From: Camellia lanceoleosa
Taxonomy: Eukaryota; Streptophyta; Magnoliopsida; Ericales; Theaceae
NCBI GenBank assembly: GCA_025200525.1
Contig: CM045759.1
Location: 5,270,001-5,334,000 of the forward strand
Direction: 5' to 3'
Length of the DNA stretch: 64,000 bases
Part shown: positions 24,059 through 35,885 of the stretch, in pieces
Layout: each line of letters starts with the position of its first letter
Position numbering within the stretch: the first letter of the stretch is position 1
Program-made: the position numbers and the translations under genes
The notes under the pieces: generated by a model
The model's database searches: none
What the model saw: the letters and a program-made list of their open reading frames with translations, nothing else
Told to the model about the DNA's origin: nothing

Positions 24059-24405
24059 GGTTAACCTCAACTTATAAACCTTTCTCAAGTTTCAACAAGT
24101 GTTAGACATGATCTCGGTTTAACTGCAACTTGTAAACTTTTCTCAAGTTTCAACAAGTGTTAAACATAATCTCGGTTTAACTTCAACTTATAAACTTTTC
24201 TCAAGTTTCAACAAGTGTTAAACATAATCTTGGTTTAACTTCAACTTGTAAACTTTTCTCAAGTTTCAACAAGTGTTAAATATCATCTCGGTTTAACTTC
24301 AATTTGTAAACTTTTCTCAAGTTTCAACAAGTGTTAAACATCATCGCGGTTTAACTTCAACTTGTAAACTTTTCTCAAGTTTCAACAAGTGTTAAACCAA
24401 TCTTA
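24059..24405. repeat. 58-bp satellite, six copies
   Basis: The unit is CTCGGTTTAACTTCAACTTG, then TAAACTTTTCTCAAGTTTCA, then ACAAGTGTTAAACATAAT. The complete element at 35332 carries the same unit in a variant with AATTGCTACAAATTTC (39290-40175), so each copy has its own homogenised version. Confidence 0.92.
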
Positions 24406-24438
24406 GCTTGTGAAATTCTAACTCCCAAGTATCATTCT

Positions 24439-25680
24439 TCAGCCCTTTGCCCCCGGCGTGTCTTCCTCGGCTCTGGCATACTTTTCTATCCTGACCATCA
24501 GCTCCTCCATGCTTTTCGGCAATGTCTTTGCCAGTGATTTTCGAAGTAGGCAGTCATCCTTCAAGCCATTTTTAAACGATATGACCGCCACCTCTTGGTT
24601 GTATCCTGGTATTCGGTTGAATACCTCATAATACCTTTTGGCATAGGCCCTACGGCTTTCATCCTCGTCGATCTTCAGGGCCATTAGGGCGTCCACCCTC
24701 AATGGCTGTAGCTTGTTTGTCACGAACCTGGCCACAAACATCTCGGCTAGGCCTTCCCAGGTTTTTACAGTTTCTTTCGGCAACTTGTGAAACCAGTCCG
24801 ATGTAATTTCCCGAATGATGAGCGGAACACTTTGCAGAGCAATGGCTCGTTCCCAGAGTATAACGCCATCGCGTTCAGGTATAATCCGACGTGAAAGTTG
24901 GGGTCCGACTTCCCATTGTATATCTAGAACCTTGGCATACTGAATCTCTTCGGGACCTCAACTTTGTCTAATTCTTCCGAGAACGGCATTCTCGGCTTGA
25001 CCGGAGAGGTTACCTCGACATCTTGTTGCTTCCTCTGTAGGTGATCTCCCAGATCCTCTTTGGTTCATCTAGGAGCTCAGCTATCTCCGGATTTCAGCCT
25101 CTTTGGTGCACTACTTCTAGTGTCATTGTGAGTCCTTTTGGACCTCCCTCCACTAGTCATATCGAAACAGAGTTCCTTCCTCTGAACATCCCGATGTTCT
25201 TTGATGCAGGTTTCTTTTGTTCAGTGTGTCTTCTGGGATTCTCCATGCTCGACCTCCCGTGAAGGCCGGTGAGAAAGTCCCTTGGTCTCGCCATGCTGAG
25301 GGACTGCAGGAACCGTTTTCTGCCCTCCTTTCTGGGCACCTTTCTTGGCTGCTGAAATCGGCATATCTTGTAGCGGGAATGGTGGCTGCAAGATGTTGTT
25401 CTGCATCATGAGATTGATGACCGTTTGCAAGTCCGCCAATTTGTCCGCCATTCCCTTTATCTCGTCGTCCCTCTGCAGGCATCTATCTTTCCATACCTAG
25501 AGGTCGTCCTCGTTATAATACACGCTCCGGTCCGATTTCTTCGGTACGCTGCCCTCCTGGCCGACGTCCTTTCCTCTATGATGAGTCTCTTCATTGTAGT
25601 TGTCTTCTTCAATGTCAAGGTCAATATGTTTTCCACTCTCATTATGGGTGTCGTCTCCAACCTTCTCTTTCTATCCGTCG
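24439..25680 (-). pseudogene. Gag fragment of the deleted Tat element
   Basis: The core 24783-24439 reads VKTWEGLAEMFVARF, LQPLRVDALMALK, YYEVFNRIPGYNQEVAV and MEELMVRIEKYARAEED, the Retrotrans_gag domain, almost identical in layout to 45466-44690. Further N-terminal pieces lie at 25451-25221 (MADKLADLQTVINLMMQNN) and around 25660-25457, in changed frames. The sequence stops just before where the zinc-knuckle region would follow. Confidence 0.88.
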
Positions 25681-25706
25681 TTGGCCATCTATTCTCCTTT
25701 CGTTCC

Positions 25707-25720
25707 CACAGACGACGCCA
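25707..25720 (-). promoter_or_regulatory. PBS-like site of the deleted Tat element
   Basis: TGGCGTCGTCTGTG on the minus strand corresponds to TGGCGCCGTCTGTTGG of the complete element. It has one change in the core and ends next to the lost 5' LTR. Confidence 0.65.
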
Positions 25721-25728
25721 AATTGTGT

Positions 25729-27286
25729 TAAAATACCCTCAGATTCTAATTGTAGCAACATCTCAGTTCCAGACAACAATTTTGGTTTGAGTCTGACTTC
25801 CTGACTACCGTCAAATGATACTTTATCCTTCTAGAATTTATGGCCACTAGGTAAAAATCTGCGATGACCCAAGTATGACTGTTTTCTACTATGCTTCAAC
25901 CAACATGATGTAGTTTCCTTATTGCAACAAGGACATGCATATTCGCCTTTAGTGCTCCATCTTGACAAGTTTGCATATGTAGGAAAATCACTAATTGTCC
26001 ATAGTAAAGCTACATGCATTTGAAACATTTGATTTGTTGATACATCAAATGTTAACACACCCTCATTCCATAGTTCTTTCAACTCTTCAATCAACGGTTG
26101 TATATACATATCAATCTTGTCACCAGGTCCTTTCGGGCTGTCAATAAGCACAGATAAAATTAGAAATGGTTGCTTCATGCACATCCATGGCGGCAAGTTG
26201 TATGGAATGAGCACAACAGGCCAAGTGCTATGAACTATGTTCATCGTCCTGAATGGGTTAAAACCATCAGATGCTAAGCCAAGCCTTACACTTCGGCAAT
26301 CATTACTAAAGTCAATATTCCGACGGTCAAAATCTTTCCATGCAAGTGAGTCAGCAAGAAGCCTAAAGACACCATCATCAGTTCGTTCCTCTGCATGCCA
26401 TCTCATTAACTTGGCCGTCTTGGATGACATAAACAACCTCTGCAACCTTGGCTTTAAAGGAAAATACCTTATCTGTTTTGTAGCTATTTGTTTGCCACCT
26501 TTGTTAGGACCATTTGAAGCACCATCACCATTTGATTTCCATCTAGAACTGTTGCATATGACACATTTATCAAGATTGGCGTCCTCGTTTCGAAACAACA
26601 TGCAACTGTTGGGATATGCATCCTACGTCTCATACGTGATGCCCAAATCTGTTGTGACCTTTTGAGCTTTATAATATGAGTCCGGGAGTTTCACACCCAA
26701 CGGGAATGCCTCATTCAATAACTCAAGCAACATGTCAACAGACTTCTCTGTGCACTGATTAAGCACCTTCAAATGTAGAAGTTGAACAATGAATGACAAA
26801 GATGTGAACTTCTGACAACCCGGATACAATTCACTTTGTGCATCTTGAAGAAGTTTGAAATACTTTGCAGCCTCTGCATTTGGACCGAGCTGGGGTTCAG
26901 ATGCATGGGGATCAGGCTCCTGTGGTTCATTACCCTCAACACTTATACCGGTATGTGGATTTCCCATAGCCCCTTGTATCATTCCAATCATATCATCCTC
27001 AATGTCTAAATTAGCTAATGTTTCATTCTCTCGATTACCATGCAGAGATACGTAAGATTCTCCATGATTAATCCAAGGTTTGTTTTTTTTTAAAAAAACC
27101 ATTCAAAATCAGATGCTCCCGTACACCCTCTCGTACAAGATGGTATCGATTCTCACACTTCCTATACGGACAACTGATCATTGAACCTTTAACCCTATTG
27201 GTGTAGGCAAACCCAAGGAATTCATCAATCCCATTAATGTATTCACTCGACATCCTATTTGGCAAATCAATCCAACTTTTATCCAT
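25729..27286 (-). pseudogene. CACTA (En/Spm) TNP2-type transposase, truncated and broken
   Basis: Translation begins MDKSWIDLPNRMSSEYINGI (27286), a transposase-associated zinc domain (PF13963) with CPYRKC and VREGVREHLILNGF. The TNP2 domain (PF02992) follows with FVQLLHLK-like, FPLKPRLQRLFMSS, MRWHAEERTDDGV, VRLGLASDGFNPF, WPVVLIPYNLPPWMCMKQ and YANLSRWSTKGEYACPCC. Breaks are a frame change in the A/T run near 27090, a TAG at 26620-26622 before DAYPNSC, and a TAG after SGHKF near 25831. The protein then runs into the PBS of the deleted Tat element at about 25729, so its C-terminal half is missing. It would have cut and joined CACTA ends. Confidence 0.9.
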
Positions 27287-27386
27287 CATCTGTACACATC
27301 CACACAAATATCTCATAAAAGTAACTCTAAATATAATACCTACATATTCATGTACCATGATACCTATCCGTCCAATTTCTCTCAAA

Positions 27387-29029
27387 TAGGTAGGTGGTCT
27401 TATCCCAGTTAGTTATTTACCGATTTGATGGGAGAACATAAAAAAATGAAATACTTATGCAACAACACGTGAGACAAAAAAATGTTGTAAAACACCAAGT
27501 AACATACTTTCATTATAAATTCAAAATTTATTTAAGGGAACTTTTCAAACTTAAAATGATATTGTAATCACAAATTATTAATTTTAAAATTTAATAATTA
27601 TAGGGACACTAACAAACATACTAACTAGATATTATTAGATAAGCTCTATGTTAAGTATTACATATCTTGAGTTTTGATCAATCCCAGAAACTTCTAAAAT
27701 TAATGACCGAATAAATCTCCAATAATTCCTTGAAAGACTCTAATTTAAGATTTTAGATACTATTTTCAAGTCTTTACAATCTTTTGAGGTTAGAATTTCC
27801 TTTTCATATAGAATTTTCTTTTTTTTAATTACATGATACTGATTGGATATTTACAGTTCTCACCTTCATGTACTGAATAACTGTTACGTATAAAACCCTT
27901 GAGATGGCCTGCACTATTGATCCGACCCTTAAAGATTTATATTGAATTATTAATTTGTGTCTCTCCAATTTTTATAAACAGGACTATAGAAAAATTTTAT
28001 TTAAAAATAAAAGTATATATTTTTAAAACTGAGTTTTGTAAGAGCTACTTGTCTAGATTAAAAATTGATTTGTCAAATTCAGATTGTCCAATGAAATGAG
28101 AATTCTAGCATAGCAAATGAATTCACAAAATAGAAACTCAAAACTCCAAAGTTGGACAACAGCGTATCAATCTTGTGGTTTAAATGATAAAATTCTCTTC
28201 TGAGGTTGATTTACAATTATCAATCTATTAGTCAATTCATCAAACATTTGATGATCAATTCAAACAATTAACAGCCCAAATGATCAAGCCATAGCTAAAA
28301 TATCAAGTTTGACCTTGGAATAGAAATAGCAAAGAGGATACACATTGTCTTTGTTTAATTGTCTAGGGAAGATATATGTATTGTACATGGATATGCCTTT
28401 AATTCTTGAATCCTAATAAACAATACCTATTACCATAACAACTAGAGGTGCCAAACACCATGCTTTCTTTCCTCTAGAATCCCTCCAAATTATTCATGAT
28501 TGTTGGCATTTTCGTACTTTTTCATGTAATTCTTAATAAACTCTCTTTCTTTTCAATAGAAAAAAGAAAAAGAGAGAAGAGAGAGAGAGAGAGAGAGGAC
28601 ATCTATATTAGGTCATTGAAAAATGTATTTTTGACCATCTAATTCATTCCAAATGGACCATAGTAAAGCAAGAGATAGTAATTGAAAAGGTGCTCACTTA
28701 ATAGGGTATGCTGTATGCTCCTCCACTGAAACAAGGTAATAGTCTTATTCTATTTAACTTTGGGGTAGTTGGGTATAGTATTTCAGTTTCAATTTTTACT
28801 TTTTGCATTTCAAAATATAAAAGGTGGGAAGAGAAGGCAAAAAGCGTGGAAGAACATAGAGAGAAACTATTAAAAAGCTCCATCAATTCCACCTGCCAGT
28901 CACTCAAATCTCTATTAATGGCAATGTACCAAAAGATACTAAAAATATACTAGAAAGTTTATTAATTAAAAATAATTGTTATATATATTTTTTGAACAGC
29001 TAATACATATATATATATATAGAGAGAGA
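27387..29029. other. AT-rich unassigned DNA
   Basis: I see no coding region, RNA gene or element boundary that I can support. A GA-rich microsatellite lies at about 28560-28600 and a short (TA)n plus (GA)n run at 29008-29032. Confidence 0.5.
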
Positions 29030-29613
29030 GAGCATACGCTGAGTGAGAAAGCCGTCGCCGCACCACCACTAGCCATTGTCGACAACGATTGAGCCTGCTC
29101 GCTGTTGGTCGCTCGTCCAGAGAGAAAGCTGTTCGCCGTTAGTCGCTTGTTTGGGGATTTTGGGGGAAAAAAATACTTTTCAAAGATTTAGGGATTTCGG
29201 TCCAAATGATCGAGCGCCAAACAATGGGGAGAGCGGGGAAATTTTTTTTTATTACTTTTTGCGATGGTACATTTTACACCGTCGCAAATGATAAACAATT
29301 ATACATAAACCGACGCCGTTTTGATAAGGGTTTTTTTGCGACGGACATTTGTCGTCGCAAATTGTCCACTATTTGCGATAGCAACCTTATGCCGTCTCAA
29401 AAAATTTCTTTTCTGCAACGGTAAAAAATGTCGTTGCTAATACTTCTGTATTTATCACACTTCCTGTGTAGGTTTATTACCGACGGTACAACGCCGTCGC
29501 GAAAGCTCTTTATTTGCGACGGTTTAATCTGCTGTCACAAAAGATCATTTTTTGCGATGGGGAATGCGTCGTCGCAAAAGCTTCCGTGTTTTATACTCTC
29601 TTTTCTTGTAGTG
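29030..29613. mobile_element. CACTA element end with TTTGCGACGG subterminal repeats
   Basis: The right terminus TTTTCTTGTAGTG (29601-29613) is the reverse complement of CACTACAAGAAAA, the classic CACTA inverted repeat. Inside, direct and inverted copies of TTTGCGACGG/CCGTCGCAAA crowd 29255-29580. A GC-richer stretch (about 29040-29200) may be captured host sequence but is not identifiable. No left terminus is found, so the element is truncated or its left edge is diverged. It interrupts the PPR gene on its right. Confidence 0.8.
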
Positions 29614-30058
29614 TAAGTTAGCACAAGCTGATGTAACACTAAACATTGTGATATAATCAAATTCTACCTTTTCAATTAGCATTCTACGGAAGAGCTTAAT
29701 GGCATACTGATCAGCATTAGTCTATTCATAAGCAGCAATCATGGCATTCCATGAGACCAGGCTTTGGACTTGCATCTGATCAAACAAAGATCTGGCAGTA
29801 TCAACAATTCCATACTCACCATAAAGAGCGATTAAAGTGTTAATCAGTGAAATATCAGAGTACACCCCCAATTTAACAGTACAACCATGAACCAATTTCC
29901 CCAAGTTCAAAAACTCCAAACCAACATAGGCGGGAAGAATGCTCACGAGTGTAATTGCATTCGGTTAAGTCCCTAAAGCTGTCATCTCACAAAAAACGCC
30001 CAACCCTTTTTCAAAAAATCCATTTTGCACATATCCTGCAATCAATGTAGTTCCTCAC

Positions 30059-30290
30059 TGTTAATGTATATGTAGTATTCCTAGATATATTAGGTATTGA
30101 TTTCTTAGATATATTTAAAAATAGCCATAGTTAGATTTGTTATAGGATACTATTTCTCATAGTTAGATTTCTAGTAGGATACTATTTTCCAACCTATATA
30201 TACAGGTTTTCTATTGTATAGGATTAATTCATTCAATACAATACATTAAATACAATACATATTATTTACTCTCTCTCTACTATTCTAACA
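30059..30290 (+). repeat. 5' LTR of the non-autonomous element
   Basis: It contains TATATATACAGG and CATTCAATACAATACATT and ends TATTCTAACA directly before the PBS. Confidence 0.95.
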
Positions 30291-30301
30291 TGGTATCAGA
30301 G
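30291..30301 (+). promoter_or_regulatory. Primer binding site, initiator-Met tRNA
   Basis: TGGTATCAGAG lies directly at the end of the 5' LTR with no spacer. Confidence 0.92.
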
Positions 30302-30639
30302 TTAGGTTAAGTACCTAGTAATTTCACTTCACCAGCAGGCGACAGCCTTGCCTTAGCCGCCCGCCGGACCTTAACTTATTTCACTGTCATATTTTCCTGT
30401 CAGCATCGCTTCGTGGTGATCTTTTCCTTTGTTCGCTAGTTTATTCCTACCTCAAATAGCTCTGTTATATATATATATATATATATTTTTTACTCGCAAT
30501 CCGTCTTTTTTTGTTTTTTTTTTTTGTTTTTGTACTTCTGCTTCACTCTGTCTTTCTCTCTGCTTCAACCTCAAATAAGTTTCTATATTCAAACCTATTT
30601 GAGTTTGAGAGGGAGTATTATACCTATATCATGGTGAAC

Positions 30640-30930
30640 ATGGTAATACACCATGCAAACCACCTAAGCCGTCCCTTGTGGTGCACAACTCAAGCCGCCT
30701 ACTGTGGCACACCACCTAAGTCATCCCTTAGCGCACCATCTCAGCCGCTGTATTGGCACACTTCCTAAGCCACTTCCTTTTGGAGAACTCCCTAAGCCGC
30801 CTCTTTAGCACACTTCTTATAAAGCCGTCTCATTTGACGCACTCTCTAAGCCGCCCCATTGGCGTATCATCTAAGCTACTCCTTGGTGCACTCTCTTATA
30901 AGCCTCCTCTTGGTGTACTCAGTTATTTGT
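30640..30930. repeat. Degenerate tandem repeat, AAGCCGYC...GGYRCAC units
   Basis: Units of about 30-40 bp carry CTAAGCCGCC, TCCCTTRTGG and GCACAYY-like parts. At least eight occur between 30660 and 30920 (for example AAGCCGTCCC, AAGCCGCCTA, AAGCCACTTC, AAGCCGCCTC, AAGCCGTCTC). They are internal to the non-autonomous LTR element. Confidence 0.75.
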
Positions 30931-31029
30931 TGTCATCATCGTTTAGCACCATGTCATAAGTTATGTGTGTGCCATGCTTGCTGGTTCAACATCTAATAAT
31001 CTACATTGGTTCTACATGACCCCTTTAAA

Positions 31030-31330
31030 CTGTCCCGACATTGATTCTGGTTAGCCAATCTCTACAACGGTTCGGTATGACCCCCTTAAACTGTCCTGAC
31101 ATTGATTTCAGTCAGTTCCGACAACAGTCCGACATGACCTTAAACTGCCCCAGTATTAGTTCCAACCAGTTCCTACAATGGTCTGGCACGACCTTAAACT
31201 GTCCCAGCATTAGTTCCAGCCAGTTTGTACAACGGTCCGACATGACCTTAAACTGTCCTAGCATTAGTTTCAGTCAATTCCTACAACGGTCCAACATGAC
31301 CATAAACTGTCTCCTGGCATTAGTTCTGGC
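31030..31330. repeat. About 57-bp tandem repeat, five copies
   Basis: Each unit carries ACATGACCTTAAACTGTCC, then CAGCATTAGTTCCAGYCAGT and ACAACGGTCCG. Copies start near 31016, 31077, 31133, 31190 and 31248. They are internal to the non-autonomous LTR element. Confidence 0.85.
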
Positions 31331-31471
31331 CTCTGATATATTTCTATCACCCTTGCGTTCTTGTTCAGATTTTGCAATCTATTTGCCTTTTATTTTTATT
31401 TAGTTTTATTTCATGTTTTCGTTTCTCTCTCCAAACCTAAGATGTTTATCCTCCTTGAGTTTGAGGGAGGA

Positions 31472-31701
31472 TGTTAATATATATGCGGTATTCCTAGATA
31501 TATTAGGTATTGATTTTCTAGATATATTTGAGAATAGCCATAGTTAGGTTTCTTATAGGATACTATTTTTCATAGTTAGATTTTTAATAGGATACTATTT
31601 CCCAACCTGTATATACAGGCATTCTATTGTATATGATTAATTCATTCAATACAATACATTGAATGCAATACATATTATTCACTCTCTCTACTATTCTAAC
31701 A
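31472..31701 (+). repeat. 3' LTR of the non-autonomous element
   Basis: It follows the PPT at 31458-31471 and ends CTAACA before the CTCAC duplication. It is close to the 5' LTR with a few differences (for example TATGCGGTATTCC against TATGTAGTATTCC). Confidence 0.95.
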
Positions 31702-32230
31702 CTCACAACCATCTCATCAAAAACTAGTTCCGAATTGAAAACCCCCCCACTTTGCGAGTACATTGTAATTAATGAAAGTACAAATACATCCAAATCAAAT
31801 CCATTCTTAATTATGTTACAATGCACTTCTCTTTCTTCCATCAAAGCTGAGAGGACAGCACAAGATCGAACCACGGAAGGAAAAGTATAGCTGTCAGGTA
31901 ATAATCCAATCCAATGCATGTCTCTATAAAGAACTATGGCTTCCTGACAAGGACCCAGATCGGCATAACCTCGAATCATGGTGTTCCAGAGAAATAAATC
32001 CCTTTCAGGCATTAAATCAAACAGTTTGCGAGCATAGTCCATTGTTGGGGTCACAGAGCGAGCTAAGCTGATGAGTTTCGTGGATAAGAGAAGGTTTTTG
32101 TGGGACCCATTTGTGAGGATGAGAGCATGGATTCGTTTGAGGTCTGAAAGAGAGGAACAAGAATTCAAAAGGTAGTTAAAAGGGAGGGAGTGGTAGTTAG
32201 TATCAAAGTGAGATGGGCATACAAAATGGG

Positions 32231-32611
32231 ATCAAGTTTTTTAAGAACTGTGAGGAAGGAGGTGGCTAACATCAACTTCGCATCCCTTTGATAACAGAGC
32301 AATTGTGTTTTTGGGATATCACGTAGGGTGCCTAAATGTTCTTTTCCCTATTGGCAGTATGGCTTTGAGTCATTAACATTAGTTCAAAAAAGATCCACTT
32401 TAGTTGGGGCTCTGTCTACAACCAAAAGAACCACACCCAAAAAAAAAAAAAAAAGAAAAAAAAAGAGTAATGCTGAGAGTCACAAATTTGACCAATAATT
32501 TATTTATAATGTGGTAAAAAAATTGGATTCTCAATTATTGGATACGTAACAAATTAAAAGTTAACACTTATCCTAACATATAGAATTGTGAAAGTTTTTT
32601 TGAAGTCTCAA

Positions 32612-32649
<38 letters not shown>

Positions 32650-34008
32650 GTGCCAAGTTTCTTAATCATCACTCTCTCCTCTACAAGAAACATTAGGGTA
32701 AATTAGATTCAACTTTCTTTGGATTTAGAGAAAATAAAGTAAATTTCATAGTTTTGACATAATTATATTAAGTTCCTTTGCAGTTTTAATTAATATAACA
32801 CTTAGTTTTATTTTCATCAATAATTTGTCAGTTATATGAATAAAAAAATGATATTGTCATATTTTTTACACAAAAATATTTATTTTAAGTTGTATAATTT
32901 TGTGTTTTCACATTATCTGCATTAGTTTCATTCCATTTAATCTTATTAAAAAGAAGATTAGTGTAATTATATCAAAATTGTGGAGCTCTTTTTTTTTTTA
33001 AAAAAAAAAAAAAAACCCCTCAAGGGAAGTTAATGTTACTCACCCTAAATTTTAAGTTGTCTTTTTTTCTAAGTTTAAATTTGAATTTGAGAGAATTTTT
33101 ATGGTCTGTGGGGTTCACCATAAATTCTATTTAGATTATTTGAATGTTCATTTTGTAAGATTCTTAATATGTATATCATCCATAAAAATTATAAAAAAAA
33201 AAAATTTAAGTCAATTTGATAATCGTAACATTTTCATTTTATGGCGTTTGTTTCTAAAACATAGATAACAAGTATGTTTTTGAAAACTGAACATTCATTT
33301 TTTGATAATAAATACGATAAAATGAAAAGACTACGATTATTGGATTGACCAATTTTTATTTTTTATTTTTATGAATCATACACACAGAGGAACCTATAAA
33401 TGAATAATTCGTATCATTGAAATGGGACGCGTGATGATTATCCAGAGGCTCCTCGAATTGAACTAATCTTTTATCTAATACTTAGGCCCTCTAATACCAC
33501 TTTGCTTCTTAATTTTATAGTTGTCTTAGTCAATCTCAAGCTTGAGTTAATGTCTTATCATTTTTTTTTTGGATCAAAGAGATAACCAATTACATAAAAT
33601 TGAAAGAAAGAAACCCAAAAAGAGCCGAAGGAGTTCAAGTCTTATCATTTCATAATGCAATTTTTACTTCCATTATTTTCTCTTATCAATTTGTGGGAAA
33701 AAAAAAAAAGAAAAACAAAAAAGAGAGAAAGAAAAGAAAGAAAGAAAGAAAGAGAGGATTTTACTTTTTTACCATGTAATTTATTTCACTTACAAGTCAC
33801 TCCAATGAAAGTAAGCCCATAATCGTGTGTTTAATTTAATCTTAGTATAATTAGATTTGGAATTATTTGCAAATTTTTGTACTAGAGATTATCCTTGATT
33901 TAAATTTAAGTAACTTATGACGCAAACTAATAATTAGATCCGTGTAAAGAATAAGAGAGATTAGATTTGTTTGAGTTTAATAAATATGCAAAACTACATA
34001 ACTTAATT
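32231..34008. other. AT-rich unassigned DNA with microsatellites
   Basis: I see no gene. An (ATA)n/(TAA)n microsatellite of about 14 units lies at 32608-32650, A-rich runs at 32440-32466 and 32990-33015, and a GAAA microsatellite at 33718-33755. Confidence 0.5.
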
Positions 34009-34856
34009 TGGCCGTGTGGTATCTTGAGAGGTGGACATTTCAAACTCATGTAGGGATCAGATTTTCAGATCAAAATAAAAAAATAAAAAAAGAAGAAGAA
34101 GAAAAGAAAGTAAACTTACATAAAGTAAATTGCAGATACAAAATCTGGTCAAAATTAGTGTTGGACGCTATCTTTTTAATACAAAATTCATCTCTGACTA
34201 CAACGCTCAATGGAAACATTTCGAGTGTTGGCCTGGTGAACCAAACAAATGATTGTACTCTTAGACTTGTAGACTGAATGATACCAAGAAAAAGAAAATT
34301 GAACGAATGAATATGCCGGAAAAGGATGATTTTATAGACTTTCTTATACCTATTTGAAGCAATCACGAAGCTAAAATCATATATGGTCATAGCGAAAAAA
34401 CACACGAGTTTTGATTTTTTGAAAGTAATTAATTAATAATTTTATCCAATATATATAGAGACTACTCTCACTTAACCTGACCCAACTTGGATAGGGATAG
34501 CACAAGCACGCATTCTAGCCCATTTGATTAGATTCTCCCTTATCCACAAAATTTGAGTGCCCTTAAGGGCCTAACTCCAAGTTGAAAGTTAGACTAAGCC
34601 AACAAACTTTTCATCCACAAAATTTGGATTCCCAAGGGCCTAACCCCAAGTCAAAAGTAGAATAAAGTTAACAAACTTTCATAAAAAATATAGCTAGCAT
34701 TTTTCAATCAATATTCAAACAGTGATTTTGGAATTAATTTCTGGTTCATTCCTTAATGATTTTGAGCAAATTAAAGTTTGATATGCAACAGATGTGTGGA
34801 AGCCACTTTAATTTTTGTTCAAAATTGTGTGTAATTAATATGCTAAACTATGTAAG
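34009..34856. repeat. Tandem duplication, copy A (uninterrupted)
   Basis: This 848-bp unit starts GCCGTGTGGTATCTTGAGAG and is followed directly by copy B at 34857. It carries the undisturbed versions of two insertion sites seen filled in copy B. These are TTTGAAAGTAATTAATTAAT near 34420-34440 (Tat element) and CATTCTAGCCCATTTGATTA near 34512-34531 (CACTA element). I see no clear gene in it. Confidence 0.88.
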
Positions 34857-35331
34857 GCCGTGTGGTATCTTGAGAGGTGGACATTTCAAACTCAAGTTGG
34901 GATCAGATTTTCAGATCACAAAAAAAAAATAAATAAATAAAAATAAAAATAAAAATAAAAATAAATAAATAAAATAAAATAAAAAAGAAAAAGAAAAAGA
35001 AAAGAAGAAAAGAAAGTAAACTTACATAACGTAAATTGTAGATACAAAATCTGGTCAAAATTAGTGTTGGATGCTATCTTTTTAATACAAAATTTGTCAC
35101 ATTGTAAAGATCAATGGAAACATTTTGATTGTTTGCCTGGTGAATCAAACAAATGACTGTACTATTAGACACTCAAAATAAATGATACTAAGAGAAAGAC
35201 AATTGAATGAATGAATATGCCAGAAAAGGGATGATTTTATAGACTTTCTCATACCTATTCGAAGCAAACATGAAGCTAAAATCATATATGGTCATAGCGA
35301 AAAAAACACACAAGTTTTGATTTTTTGAAAG

Positions 35332-35869
35332 TGTGTGAGTGATTTTCTGATCACACTGCCCGTTCAGTAATCGATGTCGGCTAGAAGCACCGCAGAATAG
35401 ATGACACAGCTAACACCGCAATGTAAATGTAAGATTCTGGCGGTGGTTCGTCCATCCGGGGGCACTTCGATGATCAAGTCAGTATATCTCAAAGATAATC
35501 AAGTGCTAAATTCACTGCTCAAAGCATAAATTGCGTACCTTAGATCCACGGGAGTGCCTCTCTTTTTATAGTTTACTCAATCCTAGTCTCATTAGAAGCC
35601 TGACTTCTATGGACTCCCATTCAGTGCTTACTTTGGACTCTACAAGAGATAAGGATAGACTCCCTAAGAATACTATCCTTGTCCATCTCGAAGTCTTTCT
35701 TCATACTAGGACTCTTGTCCCTTATCCGCTTATCTCAGATTCCGACATCCTCGAAGGTAACCGGCCTTGCCGAGATAACCTCGGCGTCATAACCAGGACA
35801 CGTAGCACCTCGTCTGACACGTCGGCGTCACCTTGCCACGTGTTCATACTCAGAAAATATATCCCCACA
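35332..35869 (-). repeat. 3' LTR of the Tat element
   Basis: It starts TGTGTGAGTGATTTTCTGAT and ends CCCCACA. It matches 46033-46572 closely, with scattered differences such as TGCCCGTTCAGTAATCG against TGCCTGCCTCATTCG. Confidence 0.95.
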
Positions 35870-35885
35870 ACTGCCCCCTAGGTTC
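35870..35885 (-). promoter_or_regulatory. Polypurine tract of the Tat element
   Basis: On the minus strand AACCTAGGGGGCAGT precedes the LTR start TGTGGGGATATAT. Confidence 0.8.

Larger units (their letters stand above)
23437..25728 (-). mobile_element. Internally deleted Tat-lineage gypsy element
   Basis: It has a 545-bp LTR (23437-23981), a PPT-side segment, six copies of a 58-bp satellite (24059-24405), a decayed gag (24439 to about 25680) and a PBS-like site. This is the same order as the complete element at 35332-46572, with both the antisense aORF and the whole pol missing. The 5' LTR is also missing: after five LTR-like bases (TGTGT, 25724-25728) the sequence becomes a TNP2 transposase. 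No target duplication is found, so the right end was lost by rearrangement. Confidence 0.85.
30059..31701 (+). mobile_element. Non-autonomous 1.6-kb LTR retrotransposon inside the PPR gene
   Basis: LTRs of about 231 bp (30059-30290 and 31472-31701) start TGTTAATRTATATG and end CTACTATTCTAACA. A perfect PBS TGGTATCAGAG (30291) follows the left LTR and a PPT TGAGTTTGAGGGAGGA precedes the right one. CTCAC at 30054-30058 and 31702-31706 is the 5-bp target duplication. The interior has no gag or pol and is mostly two tandem arrays. The size and emptiness resemble TRIM/LARD-type elements that depend on another element's proteins, probably copia-like; that affiliation is inference. Confidence 0.95.
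29614..32230 (-). pseudogene. PPR (pentatricopeptide repeat) protein gene, split by an LTR insertion and truncated
   Basis: The minus strand from about 32230 reads FNYLLNSCSSLSDLKRIHAL, then ARKLFDLMPERDLFLWNTMI, YADLGPCQEAIVLYRDM and LPDSYTFPSVVRSCAVLSAL, up to FDEMVV near 31707. A 1643-bp LTR element interrupts, and the gene resumes at 30053 with TLIAGYVQNGFFEKGLGVF, LVHGCTVKLGVYSDISLINT, ARSLFDQMQVQSLVSWNAMI and FSVTSACANL. The CACTA terminus at 29613 then ends it. This is a PLS-type plant PPR protein, a family that binds organellar RNA. Stops (for example after ALGT and after MIAAYE) and the missing C-terminal half show it is dead. No upstream in-frame ATG is evident, so the true start is unknown. 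Confidence 0.9.

Noticed and set aside
34008..34405. Open frames of 89 and 111 codons in the duplicated unit
   Set aside because: The copy B counterpart does not keep them and no domain is recognisable.
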